From the NCBI GenBank assembly GCA_001784175.1, contig MFPR01000036.1, positions 1-42,745 of the forward strand: DNA of 42,745 bases. The letters run 5' to 3'. Below the pieces are notes generated by a model that was not told the DNA's origin, searched no databases, and saw only the letters and a program-made list of their open reading frames with translations. This document shows positions 33,646 through 41,522 of this stretch, piece after piece. The position numbers and the translations under genes are program-made. This stretch comes from Candidatus Lindowbacteria bacterium RIFCSPLOWO2_12_FULL_62_27. GTDB taxonomy: Bacteria > Lindowbacteria > 2-12-FULL-62-27. Within the stretch, counting starts at the first letter, position 1, and every line of letters starts with the position of its first letter.

Positions 33646-34902
33646 TCAAAAGTAATGGGTGACTTTCGCCTGAAAGAGCCGGGTTTTGCCGGTGCCGGTG
33701 ACGGAGCTTTCCGACGCCATCTCGTAGGCCGACTCGAGCAGCGTCGCCGCGTCGACGTGGGCGAAGAGCTGAACGCGGTAGCCGTAGGACTCGAATGAAA
33801 ACAGGTCGATGTTCCGGGAGTTGTCGTGCGCCGAGAAAACGTCGGCTTCCGCGAAATACCGTTTTGAAAAATGCCGGCCGGCGTTCAGGTGCAGTCCGAT
33901 CTGGTTGATGGTTTTGGCCAGCGCCACCACGCTCACATATTCGTCCTTCGGCGAATTCCGGATTCCATAATACCCGAGATACCCTCCGGCATAGCCTGCG
34001 TGGCCGCTCGGATCGGCCACCGTCCGGAACGCCCGATAGCCGACCGTCATTTCGTAGATGCGCCCAGGGCCGAAACTCCGCGTCTTGTGAATTTTGTACT
34101 CCCTGTATTCGAACGCCGCGGACCAGTTGAGGATCTGGTTGGCGGATTGGGAGATGATCTGCGTCGTCGATCCCCGGTATGCGTCGTAATAGCCGTTCGC
34201 GAGGTACGCTTCGACCGGATCGTCCCAGAGTTTCCCGAGGACGGCGTCCAAACGGTAATCCCGGATTTCATCCGGCCGGTACACCAGCGTCGTGCCGATG
34301 GAGACCCGGCCGTCCGAATCGCTGTAAGCCTCGCCGAGGCCGGCCCATAGTTTGAAATCAAACGGCCAGCCATGCACGCGTCCCCATTCGACCTGCCATG
34401 CGTTTGCGCGCGGGTGGACGCTCTGCTTCAGGAAGGATTCCGCGTGCTTGTACTGCCTGAGTCCGGTCGCCAATCGAATGTACGTCCGGTCCTGCAGCGG
34501 GAGATAGGCCTCCACGTCATGCGCCGCGCGGTCCTGGGCGGCAAATCGGCGGAGCGAGAGGTCGTAGGCCAGCCGCCGTCCATACTGATACTTGAGCTGA
34601 GTGTAGAGTTTTCGGACGTCCTCGTGTTTCGGATCGATCTGGAGGACCTTGCCGTAGAGTTCCAGCGTTCTGTCCCAGTGCCCGAGCCTCTGATAGGCGT
34701 AGGCGAGGTCGATGAGGAGGACTGCGTTGGCCGGGTCTTCCTTCACGGCCCGATCGAGAAGTTCGGCCGCCTCCCGGTACCGTTTGGTGTCGATGTAGAG
34801 CCGGCCGAGCAGAAACGCCTCCTGGCTTTCCTGCTTCGCGCGCGCGGGACCGGCCAGAACGCAGAGTAAAACAAGCGCGATCCAGGGCCGCGTCCGGTTC
34901 AT
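33646..34902 (-). CDS. Outer-membrane beta-barrel half of split PelB
   Basis: This 418-residue protein has a cleavable signal peptide (about residues 1-22, ending ARA). TPR helices follow (about 25-110: AFLLGRLYIDTKRYREAAELL, VLLIDLAYAYQRLGHWD). From about 125 there are alternating amphipathic strands (IYEMTVGYRAFRTV, GLHLNAGRHFSKRYFAEADVF) ending AKVTHYF. A C-terminal Phe is the signal for outer-membrane barrel insertion. In Pseudomonas, PelB is one 1,193-residue protein with a membrane anchor, TPRs and a 16-strand export barrel. Here the barrel with its last TPRs is a separate gene with its own signal peptide, overlapping the upstream TPR gene by 4 bases (ATGA). Confidence 0.88.
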   Translation of the reverse strand: MNRTRPWIALVLLCVLAGPARAKQESQEAFLLGRLYIDTKRYREAAELLDRAVKEDPANAVLLIDLAYAYQRLGHWDRTLELYGKVLQIDPKHEDVRKLYTQLKYQYGRRLAYDLSLRRFAAQDRAAHDVEAYLPLQDRTYIRLATGLRQYKHAESFLKQSVHPRANAWQVEWGRVHGWPFDFKLWAGLGEAYSDSDGRVSIGTTLVYRPDEIRDYRLDAVLGKLWDDPVEAYLANGYYDAYRGSTTQIISQSANQILNWSAAFEYREYKIHKTRSFGPGRIYEMTVGYRAFRTVADPSGHAGYAGGYLGYYGIRNSPKDEYVSVVALAKTINQIGLHLNAGRHFSKRYFAEADVFSAHDNSRNIDLFSFESYGYRVQLFAHVDAATLLESAYEMASESSVTGTGKTRLFQAKVTHYF

Positions 34903-37340
34903 GGCGTTCGGGATTTCAAGACGATTTCGGCCTCGCTGAATTGACGGGTCTGCATGAGCGCCTCCGCGAAATTGAGCCGGATTTCACGATTGTCCGGCGT
35001 TTCCCGGTACAGTTTCCGGTACAGGTCGACGGCTTCGGGCAACCGGACCAGCCGTATGAGCACCGATGCGTACAAGACGCGGACCTCCCGCGTTTTCTTC
35101 TTCTCGTCCGGCAGTTTCGGGTACTGTCGGTAGATCGCCTCATAGAGTCGCCGGGCGTCCGCCGGTTTTCGCCAGTACGTATATATTTCGGCATCCCGGA
35201 ACAGTACTTCAAGATCGTCCGGTTTCAGCGCCATGCACTTTCGGAATGCGGCGTCCGCTTCCTTGTAGCGCTGGTTCCAGTAGAGCACCGTGGCCTTCAT
35301 CTTCTGGACGTCATAGTCCTCCGGATTTTTCTCCAGGATCCTGTCGTAGAATCGGACCGCGAGATCAATCTTCTCGGCCCAGAGAAACTGCTGGGCCAGG
35401 ACGTTGAGGGTCCCGGCGTTCTTGCCGAACCGCGTCTCGATCCGGGCCAGCGCCTTTTCGTATTTTGGGGCGTCGCCGGTCTCGAGATATCCGACGACCA
35501 GCCGCACGTGGTTTTCGACGTCGGCCGGATCGGCCGCCGCAATGCGCTCGCGGATCGTGAGGATTTTATTTGGCGGCGCCCGGGTCTCCTCATAGAGGCG
35601 AACGAGCAGTTTGAGCGGGTAGGGATCGGCCCATCCCCCCGCGTGGCGCTCAAGGATCTCCGCCGCCCGGCCATTCTGATTCTGCGCCGAAAACCATTCG
35701 GCCAGGAGGATCGCCTCATGCGGATCGAGGGCCTGAAGACGGTATTTGATCTCATACGCGGCCGCGATCTGCCCGGCATGCCGGCTGGCTCGGTACTGGT
35801 TCAGAAGCCGCCGGACCCATTGCATCTTTTCCGAATCGGGCGCCCGGGCCATCTCACCTTCGACCTTCCGGATCGCCTGATCGTGGATGCGGTCGCGCTC
35901 GGCCTCAAGTCGAGCGATCCTCCCGGCGTCGCCTGGCGAGGCGACCCTGACTGCGTGCGAATACGCGCCCAGGCGCTGGTATATATCTGCCAGCTCCGAA
36001 TGGCGTTGGGAGTCGAGCAGCCGGGCAAGATCGGGGGTGGAGGGATGCGTGAACAGATAAAAATCTCCAAGCGTCGATCTCAGGCCTGCGACCGACGTGT
36101 GGGCGCCGGCATTCTTGAAAAAATAGGCGATCAGAGGATCGATCGTTTCAGCCCTCCTCCGCCAATCGAGCAGCGCCTGTCGTTCCGGCGTGAGGCCGCC
36201 ATCGATTGGGGCGCCGATTTCCGCGGCGGCGATGAACGTCGCGAAGAGGTCTTCGTGGAGGCGGTCGCGAAGGCCGGTGTCGTTGAGCAAGCGCGCCGGT
36301 TTGAGGATCCCGCGCCCGCCTTTCAGCCGGAGCGCCAGGTAATCGTCGAATTCTTCGGGGCGGAGCGCATGCGAATCCATCAGCCGGGCGTACAGGCCGA
36401 GCGCCTTCTGCACGGCGCCGCTCCAGGAGTGGTAGTGGATGGCGTTTTCAAGATCGTCCCGCAATCCGCCGCGCTCGTACAGCGATTCCGTGAGTCCCGC
36501 GGCCTCGGCGAAATGTCCCGTCTGGGCGTAGAGTTCGGAAATCAGCCGCGTCGCGGCCGTATCGGCGCCGAAACGTTTCTCCATCCTCGCGGCGATTTCG
36601 TAGCCCTTCGGAAGGTCCCGGTTCCAGATGTGGATTTTCGCAAGTTTTTCATAAATCTCCATCCGGCCCGGGTCCGCCTTCAGAATGTCCTCGTACTTGC
36701 CGATCGCGCGCCCGGCGTCTTTTTTCCAAAAGTAGGCTTCGGCCAGTTCCTCCTTCCATTCGGGAACGTCCGGCTGACTGCGCTCCAGCCCCTCGTAGAG
36801 ACGAATCATGTCATCCACGCGCTTCAAGGACGAATAGAGCTGGGCAAGCCGTCGCCGGTGTTCGTGGTCCGACGGGTTCAATTTCACGTAAGCTTCAAGA
36901 TACTTGGCCGCCTTTTCGAGCCGCCCGTACCAGATCAGGTCGTCGACCAGTTTTTTCAAAATGTCCCGGTCCTTGGGATTTTTGACGTGCATGTCCTCAT
37001 AAATGTCCGTGGCTTTCTCGGGATGCTCCGTCCAGGCGTAGAGTTTCGCCAGATTCTGGAGGATGTCCTTGTTGTCGGGAGACGTCTTCAGGAGTTCCTG
37101 ATGGAATGCGATGGCCTTGTTGAGATCACCGACCTCCTCGGTGATGTTGGCATACTCCTTCACCGCGTAAAAAACGTCGCCGCCCTTCTGCAGGATCTTG
37201 TTCAACTCGACGAAGGCCATGTCGATCTGGTAGGAACGGAAATAGATGCGGGCGAGATCCAGTTGCTGGGGATAGATCACGACGGCCGTGCCGATCACCA
37301 GGGCATAAAACAGAAGGAGGCTGCGGAACCTGGCTTTCAC
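34899..37340 (-). CDS. TPR-scaffold half of split PelB
   Basis: This is an 813-residue protein. Residues about 7-24 form a membrane anchor (LLLFYALVIGTAVVIY) without a clear cleavage site. The rest is periplasmic TPR helices, many readable: NKDILQNLAKLYAWTEHPEKA, EWKEELAEAYFWKKDAGRA in pieces, and YDVQKMKATVLYWNQRYKEA. It has no beta-barrel. Together with the gene at 33646-34902 it covers the parts of PelB: the anchor and scaffold are here and the pore is there. PelB TPRs bind PelA and guide the polymer through the periplasm. It overlaps the pelA deacetylase gene by 4 bases. Confidence 0.88.
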   Translation of the reverse strand: MKARFRSLLLFYALVIGTAVVIYPQQLDLARIYFRSYQIDMAFVELNKILQKGGDVFYAVKEYANITEEVGDLNKAIAFHQELLKTSPDNKDILQNLAKLYAWTEHPEKATDIYEDMHVKNPKDRDILKKLVDDLIWYGRLEKAAKYLEAYVKLNPSDHEHRRRLAQLYSSLKRVDDMIRLYEGLERSQPDVPEWKEELAEAYFWKKDAGRAIGKYEDILKADPGRMEIYEKLAKIHIWNRDLPKGYEIAARMEKRFGADTAATRLISELYAQTGHFAEAAGLTESLYERGGLRDDLENAIHYHSWSGAVQKALGLYARLMDSHALRPEEFDDYLALRLKGGRGILKPARLLNDTGLRDRLHEDLFATFIAAAEIGAPIDGGLTPERQALLDWRRRAETIDPLIAYFFKNAGAHTSVAGLRSTLGDFYLFTHPSTPDLARLLDSQRHSELADIYQRLGAYSHAVRVASPGDAGRIARLEAERDRIHDQAIRKVEGEMARAPDSEKMQWVRRLLNQYRASRHAGQIAAAYEIKYRLQALDPHEAILLAEWFSAQNQNGRAAEILERHAGGWADPYPLKLLVRLYEETRAPPNKILTIRERIAAADPADVENHVRLVVGYLETGDAPKYEKALARIETRFGKNAGTLNVLAQQFLWAEKIDLAVRFYDRILEKNPEDYDVQKMKATVLYWNQRYKEADAAFRKCMALKPDDLEVLFRDAEIYTYWRKPADARRLYEAIYRQYPKLPDEKKKTREVRVLYASVLIRLVRLPEAVDLYRKLYRETPDNREIRLNFAEALMQTRQFSEAEIVLKSRTP

Positions 37341-39505
37341 GGCCGGAAAATCTCCACCGTTACGCGGCCGTAGGGATCATGCTCGAAAGCCAGTACGCCG
37401 TTTTTCGGCTGAACGGCGAACTCCCGCGACCTTCCCTGCCCGGGCGTGATCGACACCCGGCAGGCGCCGCCGTCGCCGGGAACGGCGATCCGGAACCGGC
37501 CGCGGCCCTTGATGTCCGCGTCGAATCGGATCTTGCGCCCGTCGGCGCTCCACCGGGAAATTTCGGCGGACGATTCGACCAGATACGGCCGGTGCGCGCC
37601 GCCTGTCCCGAACACGATTCGATGTTCCGGACTTTCGTCCAGATGCGCGTACAGGAGATCGCCGTCCCGCTTGTAGCCCAGAAGGCCCGCGCTCCGCGCC
37701 AGGTCCGGCGCCTGGCCGGGGGGCAGTCGCTCAAACCGGATCGTCCGGCACCCGCCGTTGTCGCGGATCGAATAGTCCAGAGGCCCCTGGCGGTCGATGC
37801 GGGTCGAAAAGAATCCGTGCATCGTCAGGATGTATTCGCTCGTGAACATCGGATAAATGTCCTGCGCGAGCGCGCCGTCATAGATTTTTTTGAGGGCGTT
37901 CAGGGCGCCGATCCGCTCGGCGGAATAGAAATGGTAATAGACGTTGATCGGCCTCAGGCGGATCGGCTCCCATGTCCTGGCGAAGGTGGTGAGGACGAGC
38001 TGAAATCCGTGGAAGGGCCCGGTCCAGAGATTGGTGTAGACGTTTTCGTTCAGGTTCGACGCGTAATACTGGTGGCGCGTTCCGGCCGGCCCGACCTGCC
38101 GGCGGATCGGGGAGACGTACATGTACGACGGATAAAACGCGTCGAACCGCGCGCCGGCGCCGTTGATGCTCAGAAGGCCGTGCTTCTGAATGACGCCGAG
38201 CGTCGCGTCGTCCGGCAGGCAGTCGCCGGACCAGAAGAGCGTCCGTGTTTTCTTTTCCGGCGGCGCCAGGTGCGCGTTGATGTAATCGACGGAGGCCTTG
38301 ATCTCGTCCTCGTTGTTCATGGCATAGCCGCCCTTGATCCGCCGCACGTGCCGGAGAATGTATGAACTCTGCCTGACATATTTTTCGCCGTACTCGGTGA
38401 TGACTTTCCGTCCGGCCTCCCCGCCGGCGCGGTCGAGCCCGGCCCAGACGAGCGGGTGGGTGAATGTGTGGCTGGCCGGTTCGACGTGCCGCCTCCGGAA
38501 TATTTTCCGCGCAAGTTCGACGTTTTCCGGGCTGCCCAGATACTCGGGCATGATCTCGGCCGTGATGACGGAGACGCTGATGGGGACGAGGTACGAGTCG
38601 AGGATTTCGCCGAGGATGATTTTGGAGCACGGGTCGTGTTTGCCGTGCAGCGCGAGATTGTTGAACCCGTCGCCGTCGATATGCGAATAGAAAATCCGCT
38701 TCCCGTTCCGGACCGCGATGTCGGGCGCGACCACGGGGTCGAGGCGCAGGGCCTCCCGGACGAAGAGGAAGGGGTTGAGCCGCCAAAGGCGCTTGCCGGT
38801 TTCCTCGTCCTCGTAATAGACATATCCCTCCCCCGCCATCCCGCCGCGCGGCGTCGTCACAATGGCGTCCGACACCGCCGCGCCGCCGAAGGGGTTTCGC
38901 CGACTCACGCGCAAAAATGTCTTGTTGGCCGGATCGGTCGACCGGATCCCTTCAAAATGGCCCACCTCGTGGACCAGCGATCGCTCGAATGCGGCCATGG
39001 CGGTGTCGACGATCTCGATCTCGATTTCATGCGCGCCGTATCCGGATTCGAAGGAATGCACAAGACCCATCCGGCCCAGAAGGCCGTTGATGTCCGATTC
39101 GGCGGTTTTCCGGCCGGTCTTGCGGTCCTCGTAGACGCCGAGATTCTCGAGGACCATGAGTTTTTTCCCCTCGTCGAGCCGGTCGGTCAGCCATCGGCAC
39201 AGCGCGCGCGCCGACGGATTGTCGGGCGTGTTGAACCACGTCACGACGGCGCCGCAGGCCGCCATCGTTTTGCTGTCCGGCAGGGGCGCCGCGATGTCGT
39301 AGTAGTCGACGTCGAATCCGTAGTGGTTCAGGACCATTTCGAAGTGGCGGTGAATCCGGGTCTCCCGCGGCGTCGCTTCAAACTCCGAGTTGTACAGCGC
39401 GCATATTTTGCGGTTGAGCGGTTCGGCCGTCGCGCTTGGAGCGCCGAGCGCCGTCGCCAGCAGCGCCGGCAGGACGGCGGCGAATCTGCCCAACCCCCCG
39501 GACAT
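37337..39505 (-). CDS. PelA deacetylase half (split PelA)
   Basis: This 722-residue periplasmic protein has a signal peptide (about 1-27, ending ATA). Its carbohydrate esterase-type deacetylase domain carries the metal-binding residues Asp277 and Asp279 (SHIDGDGFNN) and His346 and His350 (ASHTFTHPLVW). The N-terminal 30-260 region resembles the reductase-like middle domain of PelA; the C-terminal 180 residues are beta-rich and may bind glycan. Deacetylation of Pel makes it cationic and is required for export. The GH114 hydrolase domain that begins PelA in Pseudomonas is absent here and is encoded by the gene just upstream, 9 bases away. All recognisable deacetylase ligands are present. Confidence 0.9.
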   Translation of the reverse strand: MSGGLGRFAAVLPALLATALGAPSATAEPLNRKICALYNSEFEATPRETRIHRHFEMVLNHYGFDVDYYDIAAPLPDSKTMAACGAVVTWFNTPDNPSARALCRWLTDRLDEGKKLMVLENLGVYEDRKTGRKTAESDINGLLGRMGLVHSFESGYGAHEIEIEIVDTAMAAFERSLVHEVGHFEGIRSTDPANKTFLRVSRRNPFGGAAVSDAIVTTPRGGMAGEGYVYYEDEETGKRLWRLNPFLFVREALRLDPVVAPDIAVRNGKRIFYSHIDGDGFNNLALHGKHDPCSKIILGEILDSYLVPISVSVITAEIMPEYLGSPENVELARKIFRRRHVEPASHTFTHPLVWAGLDRAGGEAGRKVITEYGEKYVRQSSYILRHVRRIKGGYAMNNEDEIKASVDYINAHLAPPEKKTRTLFWSGDCLPDDATLGVIQKHGLLSINGAGARFDAFYPSYMYVSPIRRQVGPAGTRHQYYASNLNENVYTNLWTGPFHGFQLVLTTFARTWEPIRLRPINVYYHFYSAERIGALNALKKIYDGALAQDIYPMFTSEYILTMHGFFSTRIDRQGPLDYSIRDNGGCRTIRFERLPPGQAPDLARSAGLLGYKRDGDLLYAHLDESPEHRIVFGTGGAHRPYLVESSAEISRWSADGRKIRFDADIKGRGRFRIAVPGDGGACRVSITPGQGRSREFAVQPKNGVLAFEHDPYGRVTVEIFRP

Positions 39506-39514
39506 CGCGGTCGA

Positions 39515-40363
39515 TCAGCCGGCGCGGTAGAGCCGGCGCAGATCGATTTCGGCGATATACAGGCGGAAGCGGTGGGCCATGCAGAGTTCCCGGCTGCGGC
39601 GGATCAAGTCCGGCTGTTCCGCGGTCGCATAGTCGATCACGAAGACCGTTTTGCCGGTCCGGCGCTGAAAGGCTGTGAGGCGATCGAGGATCCACTGCGT
39701 CGCCTCCGGATCCTGCGGGCCGTAGGCCCGTGCGGAAAAGTCGTACAGCGTCGCCAGATCCTCGACCAGGACGGCGTCGATGTGGGTATCGATTTTTTCG
39801 AGGATGTCGATGCCGCTGTTGGTGAGGAGGGTGAGTCCCGGATACCTGTCACGAATTTTCCGGATCAGCGCCGCGGCCGCGTCGATTTTTCCCGCCGATC
39901 CCGGCGCGTTCGAAATCTCGCCGTAGACGGCTTCATTCAAGGTATCGAGAAACAGGCCGTTGAACCCGCGGGCTACAATGGAGGCAATGGCGGTGTCGAG
40001 AAGAAGCGCCTGCCACTCCTCGCTTCGAATGTCCACCGCGATGTCGCCGGGCCAGTTCGGATTTTCTTTTCCGACCCAGGGTTTATTCCGGATCAGCGGC
40101 CAGTAGGGCCGATAGGTCCCGCACTCGCCGATGCTGAGGTACCCGATTTTTTTTGCCGGCGCGAGGTTCCGGACATCCGGCCATTCGTCCGGCTCGAGGA
40201 TCGCCAGATCGACCGCTGCAAGTTCGCCCGGCGGAATCGCCGGGCCGAAATAGCAGACCCAGCCGCCGGGATCAAACGGCGGCGGCGTTGTCGCCGGTCC
40301 CGAACAGGCGCAGAGAAGCGCGAGCGCCAGACCGATGAACCGTGCCGAAAACGCGCGCCGCAT
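39515..40363 (-). CDS. GH114 glycoside hydrolase lipoprotein, PelA N-terminal part as own gene
   Basis: This is a 282-residue protein. The N-terminus ends LALLCAC with a good lipobox (Cys20), so it is a lipoprotein rather than a soluble secreted domain. The body is a TIM-barrel of the GH114 type (endo-alpha-1,4-N-acetylgalactosaminidase): WVCYFGPAIPPGELAAVDLAI, KKIGYLSIGECGTYR, GFNGLFLDTLNEA (Asp140) and AVLVEDLATLY (Glu201), the last probably matching the catalytic Glu of PelA. It cuts the GalNAc-rich Pel polymer and so sets its length or release. ATG 40363 is chosen because the signal peptide begins there. It is separated from the deacetylase gene by 9 bases. Confidence 0.88.
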   Translation of the reverse strand: MRRAFSARFIGLALALLCACSGPATTPPPFDPGGWVCYFGPAIPPGELAAVDLAILEPDEWPDVRNLAPAKKIGYLSIGECGTYRPYWPLIRNKPWVGKENPNWPGDIAVDIRSEEWQALLLDTAIASIVARGFNGLFLDTLNEAVYGEISNAPGSAGKIDAAAALIRKIRDRYPGLTLLTNSGIDILEKIDTHIDAVLVEDLATLYDFSARAYGPQDPEATQWILDRLTAFQRRTGKTVFVIDYATAEQPDLIRRSRELCMAHRFRLYIAEIDLRRLYRAG

Positions 40364-40389
40364 GCGATTTCGCGAAGTGGGTGGGCCGA

Positions 40390-40572
40390 TCAGCCGGCCC
40401 TGGCGGTCAACCGGACGGAAGCGACAAGCTCTTTGAGCCCGTCGGCCAGCGAGAACGCGGGCGCGTATCCAAGAATCCGGCGGGCTTTCGAATGGCCGCC
40501 GTTCGAAACAAGCGCCCCGGCGATGTGCGAGCCGATGAATCCGCAGCCGCCGGTGATCGCGTAGACGCTCAT
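40390..40572 (-). pseudogene. Deletion remnant of an NAD-dependent sugar epimerase
   Basis: This frame encodes 60 residues. The first 26 (TGGCGFIGSHIAGALVSNGG) are the NAD-binding start of an SDR sugar-nucleotide epimerase. The last 33 (SKARRILGYAPAFSLADGLKEL) are the normal C-terminus of such enzymes. The roughly 230-260 residues between, with the catalytic YxxxK, are missing, and the reading frame is kept across the join near residue 26. A UDP-GlcNAc 4-epimerase (PelX) that makes UDP-GalNAc accompanies some pel loci, so this was probably such a gene. Its start overlaps the Hpt stop (ATGA). It cannot be active; a collapsed assembly is an alternative explanation. Confidence 0.8.
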
Positions 40573-41057
40573 GCGGGATCAGGTCTCCCGGGGCGGCAGT
40601 TTTTTCCGCGGTCGTCCATGCGATCGTTCTCCAACTGCGACAGTTTCTGCAACCGGTGGAACACGGCGTAATCCGCCGCGCTGCGCTCCACTCCCTTCTC
40701 GGACGACGCCGCGACATCGCTGATCGCGGTGAGCCATTCGACGCAAAGGTCACATATCCCGTCCGTCACGGGCTTTGCTCCCTTCAGAAGGGGATACAGC
40801 ACTTCGTCCAGCGCCGCGCCGAGGTCTGCGAGGGTCTGGAACCCGTACATGCTGGCGGCGCCTTTCATCGAATGCGCGGCGCGGAAAATCTCGTTGACGG
40901 GGCTGAGATTGGCCTTGTTTTCCTGCATGTCCGCGACCAGGGACCTGAGTTGTGCAACCTTATCCGGCAGATCGGACGCGTAGATGATCCGGAGCCTCCG
41001 CACTTCATCATCGATGGCCGAATCGAACTGCCCGGGCACCGGCAGGTCGGTGCTCAT
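40569..41057 (-). CDS. Hpt phosphotransfer protein at the head of the pel operon
   Basis: This is a 162-residue helical protein with a single Hpt domain and the phosphorylatable His62 in FRAAHSMKGAASMYGF. Hpt proteins pass phosphate between receiver domains and have no kinase activity. No histidine kinase is encoded in the window, so the kinase is elsewhere. Candidate partners are the REC-only protein at 32734-33126 and the HTH-REC protein at 41523-42131. It overlaps the epimerase remnant by 4 bases and a short upstream ORF by 3 bases. The C-terminus past about residue 140 is charged and probably disordered. Confidence 0.92.
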   Translation of the reverse strand: MSTDLPVPGQFDSAIDDEVRRLRIIYASDLPDKVAQLRSLVADMQENKANLSPVNEIFRAAHSMKGAASMYGFQTLADLGAALDEVLYPLLKGAKPVTDGICDLCVEWLTAISDVAASSEKGVERSAADYAVFHRLQKLSQLENDRMDDRGKNCRPGRPDPA

Positions 41058-41149
41058 GCGACGTGATGGAGCCTCGACAGGGCGGACTCCAAGTTCGCGG
41101 CCATGGACAAATAATGATAGGAAATTTCATTTTCTGCCGCCACCTCCAT
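41054..41149 (-). CDS. Short ORF before Hpt, possible STAS-like remnant
   Basis: This 31-codon frame (MEVAAENEISYHYLSM to NLESALSRLHHVA) ends overlapping the Hpt start. The same frame is open upstream for about 55 more codons after a stop (TGA) near 41317 without ATG, GTG or TTG. Its translation there (RQIVKIVASRSVSRYIRI) continues smoothly into the 31 residues. The whole reads faintly like the end of a STAS anti-sigma-antagonist domain (NLESALSRL at the end). It could be the tail of a gene lost by deletion, or a leader peptide of the operon. A promoter-like pair lies just upstream, so a real, nearly leaderless short gene is also possible. Confidence 0.35.
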   Translation of the reverse strand: MEVAAENEISYHYLSMAANLESALSRLHHVA

Positions 41150-41522
41150 GATGCGAATATAGCGTGAAACGGAGCGGGATGCAACGATTTTGACGATCTG
41201 GCGCGGGATGCGGACGGAATCGGGTTGAACTGGATGTGAAAACGCCGGCGGACCAGGCCGTGCATTCTTAGATTGCCCCCTTTTTTCAGGGACTCCGGGT
41301 CATCCCAACAAAACAATTCCTGTCACGAAACCATCCGGCGCTGAACAGTCCCGCGTCGATGGACCCTTCGGTCCCGCATCATCAGGTTTCTGATATTGAA
41401 CAAAATACGCGCTTTCTTTCGAAGGAGTGCGATTCGGAAAGGGTTTTGCACGAACAACTCGCAAAGAATGCAAACTACTTAAAACAACCAAATCAACGAA
41501 TGTGCGTGAATGGGGGTTGAGG
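41150..41522. other. Divergent intergenic region between pel operon and HTH-REC gene
   Basis: These 373 bases hold the candidate pel promoter (41156-41184), an open but start-less minus-strand frame noted with the short ORF, and a more AT-rich segment (about 41385-41500) before the regulator gene. TTTGCA (41445-41450) and TGCAAA (41469-41474) form a loose inverted repeat. No RNA gene or clear terminator is visible. The regulator probably binds here. Confidence 0.4.
41156..41184 (-). promoter_or_regulatory. Candidate pel operon promoter
   Basis: On the minus strand, TTGCAT (41184-41179), a 17-base spacer and TATATT (41161-41156) form a plausible sigma-70-type promoter. The start site would fall near 41149, at the short ORF's ATG, about 95 bases before the Hpt gene. 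No other match as good was seen in the divergent region. Confidence 0.4.

Noticed and set aside
34941-37373. Long plus-strand open frame (810 codons) opposite the pelB TPR gene
   Set aside because: It spans exactly the opposite strand of a clear TPR protein; no signal, domain or ribosome binding site was seen.
38456-40564. Long plus-strand open frame (702 codons) opposite the split pelA genes
   Set aside because: It is an antisense shadow; the minus-strand frames carry deacetylase and GH114 motifs and signal peptides.
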